Both the position numbers and the translations under genes were made by a program. Below, in pieces: positions 33,164 to 39,458 of a stretch of 39,458 nucleotides of DNA. The notes beneath the pieces were generated by a model. It searched no databases. It was not told where the DNA came from and was given only the letters and a program-made list of their open reading frames with translations. The stretch is from an uncultured Alphaproteobacteria bacterium (GTDB taxonomy: Bacteria; Pseudomonadota; Alphaproteobacteria; Rhodobacterales; Rhodobacteraceae), in NCBI GenBank assembly GCA_902574225.1, contig CACGMO010000019.1, positions 1-39,458 of the forward strand, written 5' to 3'. How positions within the stretch are numbered: position 1 is the stretch's first letter; every line of letters begins with the position of its first letter.

Positions 33164-34342
33164 ATGAAAAAAGTTGTAATAGTTGGAGCTTCAAGAACAC
33201 CAATGGGAGGCTTTCATGGCGAAATGAGCCAAGCGACGGCGCCGGAGCTAGGTGGTGCAGCAATAAAAGGCGCAATAGAAAATGCTGGTGTTAAAAATGA
33301 GAGTATAGATGAAGTCATAATGGGCAATGTTTTGTCAGCGGGTCAAGGGCAAGCTCCTGCTAGACAAGCATCTTTTAACGCAGGTCTTTCCGAAAATGTG
33401 CCCGCTGTTACGTTGAATAAGATGTGTGGATCAGGTCTAAAGTCTGTTATTTACGCACACGATCAAATAAAAGCCGGAACCAGTGAGTTGGTGGCTGCGG
33501 GTGGAATGGAGAGTATGACTAACGCTCCTTACCTCTCCCCAAAAATGAGAGCTGGCGCACGTGTTGGTCATCAACAAATGTATGACCACATGTTCCTAGA
33601 CGGTTTAGAAGATGCTTATGAGCCAGGAAGATTGATGGGCACATATGCAGAAGATACGGCTGAGTTATTCCAATTCACGAGAGAACAGCAAGACGAATAT
33701 GCTATAGGTTCGTTGAATAATGCTCTAAGCGCTCAAAAAGATAACGCCTTTGATCAAGAAATTTCACCAGTTACTATTAAAACAAGAAAGGGCGACATAA
33801 CCGTTAAAGAGGACGAGCAACCTAAGAATGCACAACCAGAAAAAATTCCAAATTTAAAGCCCGCATTCAAAAAAGATGGAACAGTTACTGCAGCCAACTC
33901 TTCCTCAATTTCTGATGGTGCAGCAGTACTATTAGTTAGCTCTGAAGAAAGAGCTGACGAGCTTTCACTTCCTATACGAGCGACAATTTTAGGACATACT
34001 GTTCACGCCCACAAGCCAGGAATGTTTACTACAGCACCTATTCCAGCTGCTAAGAAGTTGCTAGAAAGAGTAGGGTGGTCAACAGACGAAGTTGATTTGT
34101 GGGAAGTAAATGAAGCTTTTGCTGTTGTCCCTATGGGTTTCATGAAGGAGCTTAATATTCCGAGAGAAAAGATAAATGTTAATGGTGGTGCCTGTGCCCT
34201 AGGACATCCAATTGGAGCTTCGGGAGCTAGAATTCTTGTGACGCTACTTAATGCACTAGAAAAAAGAAATTTGAAAAAAGGTATTGCGGCTATTTGTTTA
34301 GGCGGTGGTGAGGGTCTAGCAATGGCTATAGAAAGACCATGA
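33164..34342 (+). CDS. Thiolase, acetyl-CoA C-acetyltransferase / 2-methylacetoacetyl-CoA thiolase
   Basis: 392-residue degradative/biosynthetic thiolase. Nucleophile C88 in NKMCGSGLKS, H348 in GGACALGHPIGASGARI and C378 in ICLGGGEG reproduce the C89/H348/C378 triad of Zoogloea thiolase. In this context it probably cleaves 2-methylacetoacetyl-CoA to acetyl-CoA and propionyl-CoA (last isoleucine step) and acetoacetyl-CoA. GGGGGTCAAAATG supplies the ribosome binding site. The end overlaps the HSD10-like gene (ATGA), so the two consecutive isoleucine enzymes are translationally coupled. Confidence 0.92.
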   Translation: MKKVVIVGASRTPMGGFHGEMSQATAPELGGAAIKGAIENAGVKNESIDEVIMGNVLSAGQGQAPARQASFNAGLSENVPAVTLNKMCGSGLKSVIYAHDQIKAGTSELVAAGGMESMTNAPYLSPKMRAGARVGHQQMYDHMFLDGLEDAYEPGRLMGTYAEDTAELFQFTREQQDEYAIGSLNNALSAQKDNAFDQEISPVTIKTRKGDITVKEDEQPKNAQPEKIPNLKPAFKKDGTVTAANSSSISDGAAVLLVSSEERADELSLPIRATILGHTVHAHKPGMFTTAPIPAAKKLLERVGWSTDEVDLWEVNEAFAVVPMGFMKELNIPREKINVNGGACALGHPIGASGARILVTLLNALEKRNLKKGIAAICLGGGEGLAMAIERP

Positions 34343-35109
34343 AGATTTCAGAGAATACTTCGGCACTCGTTACCGGAGGAGCATCTGGACTAGGCTTAGC
34401 GGTCGTCGAAAAATTTGTTTCCCTAGGAGCAAAAGTTGCAGTCTTCGATATGAATGAAGACGAAGGGTCAAAAGTCGCCAGTCAACATGGAGTTACCTTT
34501 GAGAAAGTGGATGTATCTGACCCTCAATCAGTGGCAGACGGTCTTAGTTCAATAAGAGAGAGAATTGGGCAGGAAAGCGTTTGCGTGAATTGTGCAGGTA
34601 TTGGGTTTTCTCAAAAAACGGTTTCTAAGGGTCGAAACCATCAATATGAGTTATTTGATAAAACAATACGTATAAATCTAATTGGTACTTTTAACGTTGC
34701 GTCTCAAAGTGCTCTGGGGATGTCAGAGCAGAATGCCGTGTTAAGCGATGATCAAGAAAGAGGCGTAATAATTAATACAGCATCAGTTGCTGCTTTCGAT
34801 GGTCAAATTGGACAGATCGCTTACTCAGCATCTAAGGGTGGTGTGGTTGGAATGACATTACCAATGGCGCGTGATTTAGCCCAAGATGGAATTAGGGTAG
34901 TTACAATTGCGCCAGGTCTCTTTAGTACGCCCATGTTACGAAGCTTACCCGAGGATGTTCAGGATGCCCTGGGCAAATCGGTACCCTTTCCTGCGAGACT
35001 GGGGTCACCCTCAGAATTTGCTGATTTAAGTGTCCAGATTGTAGAAAATAGTATGCTCAACGGAGAGACAATTCGGTTGGATGGTGCGATCCGTATGGCA
35101 CCAAAATAG
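34339..35109 (+). CDS. HSD17B10-like 3-hydroxy-2-methylbutyryl-CoA dehydrogenase
   Basis: 256-residue SDR that closely follows mitochondrial HSD10. GGASGLG (13-19), D37 after beta-2 (NAD preference), catalytic S149, Y162 and K166 (YSASK) are present, with GVIINTASVAAFDGQIGQIA, GMTLPMARDLA, IRVVTIAPGLFSTPML and NGETIRLDGAIRM as HSD10-specific stretches. Oxidises (2S,3S)-3-hydroxy-2-methylbutyryl-CoA to 2-methylacetoacetyl-CoA, the substrate of the upstream thiolase. Overlaps that gene by ATGA. Human HSD10 also serves in RNase P; that role is not implied here. Confidence 0.9.
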   Translation: MKISENTSALVTGGASGLGLAVVEKFVSLGAKVAVFDMNEDEGSKVASQHGVTFEKVDVSDPQSVADGLSSIRERIGQESVCVNCAGIGFSQKTVSKGRNHQYELFDKTIRINLIGTFNVASQSALGMSEQNAVLSDDQERGVIINTASVAAFDGQIGQIAYSASKGGVVGMTLPMARDLAQDGIRVVTIAPGLFSTPMLRSLPEDVQDALGKSVPFPARLGSPSEFADLSVQIVENSMLNGETIRLDGAIRMAPK

Positions 35110-35122
35110 AGGCTCGTGAAAA

Positions 35123-36292
35123 ATGTTTAATGCAACAATGGATTTTGGCTTGGGGGAAGATATAGATGCGCTCAGAGAAACCGTTAGGAAATTTGCTCTA
35201 GAAGAAATTGCTCCAAAGTCGGCAGAGGTAGATAGGTCCAACGACTTTCCCATGGAGCTTTGGGAGATGATGGGAAATTTGGGCTTGCATGGAATAACAA
35301 TCTCTGAAGAGTTTGGCGGTGTCGATATGGGGTATCTTGCCCATTGTGTAGCGGTTGAAGAAATCAGTAGAGCCAATGCGGCAATAGGAATGTCATACGG
35401 AGCGCACTCAAATTTGTGTATAAACCAAATTTATAGATGGGGAAACGAGCAACAAAAAAACAAATATTTACCAAAGTTAATAACTGGTGAACATGTAGGA
35501 TCGCTCGCGATGTCGGAACCAAGTGCTGGCTCTGATGTTGTTTCAATGAAGCTAAAGGCAGAAAAACGAAATGATTATTATTTACTAAATGGATCAAAAA
35601 TGTGGATTACCAATGGACCTGATGCTGATACCCTCGTTGTATACGCGAAAACTGATGTATCGGCAGGTCCCAAGGGAATAACTGCTTTTCTCATAGAAAA
35701 AGGTATGGAAGGTTTTTCTACGGGAAAGAAACTTGATAAACTTGGAATGCGTGGATCAAATACGTCAGAGTTAATTTTTGAAAATTGTGAAGTTCCCTAT
35801 GAAAATGTTCTTGGGGAGGAAGGTAAGGGAGTAAATGTACTTATGTCCGGACTTGATTATGAAAGAGTAGTTTTAGCAGCGGGTCCGGTTGGAATAATGG
35901 CTGGTGCGATGGATGTGGTGGTACCCTATATCCACGAAAGAGAACAATTTGGTAAACCTATCGGTACTTTCCAATTAATGCAGGGAAAGATCGCTGATAT
36001 GTACACTACCATGAATGCATGCAGATCATATGTCTATTCTGTAGCAAGAGCATGCGATGAAGGACAAACGACAAGAAAAGACTCAGCTGGGTGCATACTT
36101 TATGCGGCTGAGAAAGCAACCCAAATAGCACTAGATGCAATCCAATGTCTTGGTGGCAACGGATATATTAATGATTATCCCACAGGCAGACTTCTACGGG
36201 ATGCAAAACTCTATGAGATCGGTGCGGGTACTTCAGAAATTAGACGCATGCTTATTGGAAGAGAGTTATTTGAAGAAACAAAGCTAAGCTAA
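35123..36292 (+). CDS. liuA: Isovaleryl-CoA dehydrogenase
   Basis: FAD enzyme of 389 residues turning isovaleryl-CoA into 3-methylcrotonyl-CoA in leucine breakdown. The catalytic glutamate is E247 in [13 protein letters not shown], the place used by isovaleryl-CoA dehydrogenase; the C-terminal segment [20 protein letters not shown] has Gly where straight-chain acyl-CoA dehydrogenases have their catalytic Glu. FAD/substrate motifs [12 protein letters not shown] and WITNG, and [16 protein letters not shown], are intact. Electrons would go to ETF, not encoded here. The stop shares its last base with the next ATG (TAATG). Confidence 0.93.
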   Translation: MFNATMDFGLGEDIDALRETVRKFALEEIAPKSAEVDRSNDFPMELWEMMGNLGLHGITISEEFGGVDMGYLAHCVAVEEISRANAAIGMSYGAHSNLCINQIYRWGNEQQKNKYLPKLITGEHVGSLAMSEPSAGSDVVSMKLKAEKRNDYYLLNGSKMWITNGPDADTLVVYAKTDVSAGPKGITAFLIEKGMEGFSTGKKLDKLGMRGSNTSELIFENCEVPYENVLGEEGKGVNVLMSGLDYERVVLAAGPVGIMAGAMDVVVPYIHEREQFGKPIGTFQLMQGKIADMYTTMNACRSYVYSVARACDEGQTTRKDSAGCILYAAEKATQIALDAIQCLGGNGYINDYPTGRLLRDAKLYEIGAGTSEIRRMLIGRELFEETKLS

Positions 36293-37893
36293 TGAAAAAC
36301 GTCGGGTCTGAAAGACCAACTAATTCTAAGGAATTCACAGAGAATTATTCTGCAATGGAGAAAGCCATTGAAAAAGTGGATAGCTTGGCAAAAAGGCTGA
36401 TAGCAGGTGGCTCAGAAAACTCAAAAGCACGCCATGTAAAAAGAGGTAAAATGCTGCCAAGAGACAGAGTAGCAAATCTACTTGACACTGGATCATTTTT
36501 TTTGGAAGTTGGGCTCTTTGCTGCCAACGGTGAGTATAAAGATGAGGTCCCTTCCGCTGGTGCAATAGCAGGCGTTGGACTCGTATCCAAGCGGCTCTGT
36601 ATGATTATTTGTAATGATGCAACAGTGAAGGGTGGAAGTTACTATCCTTTGACTGTAAAAAAACACTTAAGAGCACAGGAAATTGCAGCTGAAAATAATC
36701 TTCCATGTATTTATCTTGTAGATAGTGGTGGTGCAAATCTACCGTCTTGGGATGACGTGTTTCCTGACAAAAATCATTTTGGACGAATATTTTACAACCA
36801 GGCGCAAATGAGCGCGAGAGGTATACCACAAATCGCGGTTGTTATGGGGTCGTGTACTGCTGGTGGGGCATATCTGCCTGCTATGTCAGATCAAACAATA
36901 ATTGTGAAGAACCAGGGCACAATATTTTTAGCTGGCCCACCGCTTCTAAAGCAAGCAACTGGTGAAATTGTCGATGCAGAAACGCTAGGTGGTGGAGACA
37001 CTCATGCCAGATTATCAGGTGTTGCTGATTATTTGGCAGATAATGATGAGCATGCGATATCTTTAACCAGAATGATTATAAGTCATTTATCGTCAATTCC
37101 CGAATACAAACGCTCAAATTATAATCCACCAATACTTGATCCGGATGACCTTCTTGGGTTTGTGAATTCTGATCCAAAGAAAGGCTTTGATATATTCAAT
37201 TTGATAGGGCGCATTGTTGACGGATCCAAATTTTCAGAATTTAAAGCGACTTATGGAGAAACACTTGTATGTGGTTTTGCTAAGGTTTGTGGAGTTGAGG
37301 TTGGTATTATAGGAAATAATGGAGTTTTGTTTTCTGAGAGTTCAAAAAAAGGGGCTCACTTTATAGAACTTTGTTGTCAAAGAAAAATACCCTTACTTTT
37401 TCTACAAAATATAACGGGATTTATGGTTGGAAAAAAATATGAGCAAACTGGTATTGCGAGCGATGGTGCCAAACTTGTTCATGCCGTATCTTGTGCTAAT
37501 GTTCCTAAAATAACTGTTATAGTGGGTGGCTCATATGGCGCTGGTAACTACGGTATGTGTGGTCGAGCTTTTGGACCTCGATTTGTTTGGACATGGCCTA
37601 ATGCAAAGGTAGCCGTCATGGGAGGCGAGCAGGCTGCTGGGGTAATGGCAGAAGTAAATATTGCTGCAGCGAAATCAAAGGGTAAGAAGCTTTCAGAGAA
37701 AGAAATAAATAACATTAAAAAACCAATTTTGGACATGTTTGCGCATAAGTCTGAAGCTACTTTCGCGTCAGCACATTTATGGGACGATGGAATTATCGAC
37801 CCGAGAAAAACTAGAGAAGTGGTTGCTTTATCTCTTGAAATTGCAATGAATGCACCAGTTCAAGAGACAAAGTTCGGTGTCTTTAGGATGTAA
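36292..37893 (+). CDS. liuB: Methylcrotonyl-CoA carboxylase, carboxyltransferase (beta) subunit
   Basis: 533-residue carboxyltransferase that moves the carboxyl from biotin to 3-methylcrotonyl-CoA, giving 3-methylglutaconyl-CoA. Crotonase-like two-lobed CT fold: [103 protein letters not shown] in the N-lobe, and [46 protein letters not shown] in the C-lobe. Length matches MCC beta. Geranyl-CoA carboxylase (AtuC) is related, but the adjacent isovaleryl-CoA dehydrogenase favours the leucine enzyme. Overlaps both flanking genes by one base. Confidence 0.92.
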   Translation: MKNVGSERPTNSKEFTENYSAMEKAIEKVDSLAKRLIAGGSENSKARHVKRGKMLPRDRVANLLDTGSFFLEVGLFAANGEYKDEVPSAGAIAGVGLVSKRLCMIICNDATVKGGSYYPLTVKKHLRAQEIAAENNLPCIYLVDSGGANLPSWDDVFPDKNHFGRIFYNQAQMSARGIPQIAVVMGSCTAGGAYLPAMSDQTIIVKNQGTIFLAGPPLLKQATGEIVDAETLGGGDTHARLSGVADYLADNDEHAISLTRMIISHLSSIPEYKRSNYNPPILDPDDLLGFVNSDPKKGFDIFNLIGRIVDGSKFSEFKATYGETLVCGFAKVCGVEVGIIGNNGVLFSESSKKGAHFIELCCQRKIPLLFLQNITGFMVGKKYEQTGIASDGAKLVHAVSCANVPKITVIVGGSYGAGNYGMCGRAFGPRFVWTWPNAKVAVMGGEQAAGVMAEVNIAAAKSKGKKLSEKEINNIKKPILDMFAHKSEATFASAHLWDDGIIDPRKTREVVALSLEIAMNAPVQETKFGVFRM

Positions 37894-39458
37894 TGATGTT
37901 CAAAAGTATTTTAATTGCCAATAGAGGAGAAATTGCGCGCCGTTTAATTAAGTCAGCTAGCCGCCTTGGAATAAAAACGTATGCAGTCTATTCAGAAGTG
38001 GATAAAAATTCTATGCATACAAAAGAGGCGGACGTTGCAGTTTGCATCGGCCCCGCAGAATCTAAAAAAAGTTATTTAAATATAAAAAAGGTTATTGAGG
38101 TTGCTGGGGAAAATAAGATCGAAGCAATACACCCCGGTTATGGCTTCCTTTCAGAGAATTATCTTTTCGCAAAAAAGGTTGAGGCAAGTGGAATTACATT
38201 TATTGGCCCCAGTTGGAAGTCGATAAAAGCAATGGGTAATAAGAATAATGCAAAAGAAGTTATATCGTCGGCTAATATTCCGTTGGTAAGTGGTTTTTTA
38301 GTTAAGAAGGAAAAACCAGTTGAGAATAAGAAGAAGGCGATAGAAATAGGTTTTCCAGTTATTGCTAAAGCCGCGGCCGGTGGTGGAGGTAAAGGAATGA
38401 GAGTTGTGTATAACGAAAGTGACCTACAAGACTCTATTGAAGCAGTTACAAGAGAAGCTCAAAGTAGCTTTAAAGACGATGAGGTGATAATTGAAAAATA
38501 TATCAAAGGCGGCAAACATATTGAAATTCAAATTGCAAGAGATAATCATGGAAATTGCATACATCTATTCGAACGTGATTGTTCATCACAAAGGAGATAT
38601 CAGAAAGTTTTAGAGGAGGCGCCATCTATATCAATTCCTGAACTCACAAAACGAAGAATGTATAAGGCTGCAATAGATATTGCTAACAAAATAGATTATC
38701 GAGGTTTGGGGACCATAGAATTCATAGTCGATGTTCAATCTCATAAGGACCAGTTACCGTTTTTCTTTCTTGAAATGAATACAAGACTACAGGTCGAGCA
38801 TCCTATTACTGAAGAAATTTTAGGCATGGATCTTGTCGAGTTACAGATAAACATTGCAGCAGGAAAAAAACTAGATATCGATAATGACAAAGTAACACCC
38901 CAGGGTCATGCAATAGAAGCCAGAATATATGCAGAGGATCCTAAAAATGACTTTTTACCCAGCCCTGGGTCAATTAAAGCTTTAAATCTTCCAAAGGAGG
39001 GGAGATGTGATTTTGGAGTCAGATCTGGTGATTTCGTAAGTACATTTTACGATCCAATGTTAGGAAAAGTTATAGTGCATGCTCATGATAGAGAAGAAGC
39101 TAGGACGAAGCTTATTGGTTGTTTAGAAGAATTAAAGATTCAGGGAATTAAAACAAATACAGATTTTCTTAGCTACATTCTGAGTAACGAAATATTTAGG
39201 AGGGATATAATCCAGATTACAGACCTTGATGATCTGGCTTTAAAATTTAAAAAACTTTTACCAAACCCAACTGATATAATAGCGGCTACTCTAATTATTC
39301 TAAACGCAGAAGCACAATTTAAAAATAAAATGTGGAGGCTATGGGGAACTGGCTCTACAAATATTTTGTTGAGACATCAAGAAAAAAGCTATGCAATAAA
39401 GGTCAATTCAAGCGATGGAAGAAAATTCCAAGTAAATATTGGAGATGAAATTTTTGTG
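37893..39458 (+). CDS. liuD: Methylcrotonyl-CoA carboxylase alpha subunit (biotin carboxylase), 3'-truncated by window edge
   Basis: Open to the last base: 522 codons with no stop. The biotin carboxylase domain is complete: ILIANRGEIARRLIKSA, IHPGYGFLSEN, ATP-grasp glycine loop KAAAGGGGKGMR, HIEIQIARDNHGN, LFERDCSSQRRYQKV, FLEMNTRLQVEHPITEE (conserved catalytic Glu/Arg), and ARIYAEDP. After about residue 450 the BT linker domain of MCC/PCC alpha subunits begins and the window ends inside it; the biotinyl lysine domain lies outside. Start is ambiguous: two ATG codons in tandem at 37893 and 37896; the first makes TAATG with the beta subunit stop. Partner of the preceding gene. Confidence 0.92.
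   Translation, partial: MMFKSILIANRGEIARRLIKSASRLGIKTYAVYSEVDKNSMHTKEADVAVCIGPAESKKSYLNIKKVIEVAGENKIEAIHPGYGFLSENYLFAKKVEASGITFIGPSWKSIKAMGNKNNAKEVISSANIPLVSGFLVKKEKPVENKKKAIEIGFPVIAKAAAGGGGKGMRVVYNESDLQDSIEAVTREAQSSFKDDEVIIEKYIKGGKHIEIQIARDNHGNCIHLFERDCSSQRRYQKVLEEAPSISIPELTKRRMYKAAIDIANKIDYRGLGTIEFIVDVQSHKDQLPFFFLEMNTRLQVEHPITEEILGMDLVELQINIAAGKKLDIDNDKVTPQGHAIEARIYAEDPKNDFLPSPGSIKALNLPKEGRCDFGVRSGDFVSTFYDPMLGKVIVHAHDREEARTKLIGCLEELKIQGIKTNTDFLSYILSNEIFRRDIIQITDLDDLALKFKKLLPNPTDIIAATLIILNAEAQFKNKMWRLWGTGSTNILLRHQEKSYAIKVNSSDGRKFQVNIGDEIFV

Noticed and set aside
1-39458. CRISPR arrays, tRNA or rRNA genes, transposons, prophage or toxin-antitoxin genes
   Set aside because: I looked in all intergenic spaces and frames and saw no array-like repeats, tRNA-like cloverleaf sequences, transposase or integrase motifs. 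Intergenic space is too small to hold them, apart from short palindromes listed above.

Overview
The window is AT-rich, very compact bacterial chromosome with no gene-free stretch over about 210 bases. I saw no rRNA, tRNA, CRISPR array, insertion sequence or phage gene. The families and gene order point to an alphaproteobacterium, probably a small-genome marine or other free-living lineage. The main clues are the SUV3-like helicase / S4 protein / FdxA / CarD series, a bactofilin, an Att-type exporter, a pyrrolysine-free MttB-family methyltransferase and a mitochondrion-like branched-chain acyl-CoA degradation set. Taxonomy is inferred from memory of these families, without any search.

Layout. 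1-2645 (+): energy-coupled NAD(P) transhydrogenase, pntA (5' end outside the window) and pntB. 2650-5588 (-): two HAD phosphatases followed by an MttB-family methyltransferase. 5686-9554: housekeeping genes on both strands (Nudix hydrolase, ribosomal protein L33, BI-1/YccA membrane protein, HisN-type phosphatase, alpha/beta hydrolase, SCP2 protein). 9680-13634 (+): RNA helicase, S4 protein, 7Fe ferredoxin, CarD. 13640-18368 (-): HxlR regulator and a three-gene exporter operon (ATPase, double FtsX permease, secreted AttH/CrtC-like protein) joined by ATGA overlaps. 18577-21019: an envelope-related group with an unrecognised protein, a bactofilin, a small secreted protein and a convergent MepA endopeptidase. 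21194-24698 (+): class III aminotransferase, SDR and MOFRL glycerate kinase, ending in a good intrinsic terminator.

24827-39458 (+) is one tightly packed series of eleven genes running off the right edge. It holds an acyl-CoA synthetase, a complete Liv-type ABC importer (livG, H, M, K, F), a PaaK-like ANL protein whose ATP-binding loop is degenerate, a thiolase, an HSD10-like dehydrogenase, isovaleryl-CoA dehydrogenase, and methylcrotonyl-CoA carboxylase beta and (partial) alpha subunits. A plausible reading is uptake of a carboxylate or branched-chain amino acid, CoA activation, and breakdown by the last two isoleucine steps and the middle leucine steps. Hairpins flank livK and could set a high level of binding protein relative to the other importer parts.

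Start sites were chosen by Shine-Dalgarno position and family length. Several differ from the longest open frame (HAD 5588, helicase 9680, aminotransferase 21194, acyl-CoA synthetase 24827, livK 29745), and three genes appear to start with TTG (hslR, fdxA and the small secreted protein).
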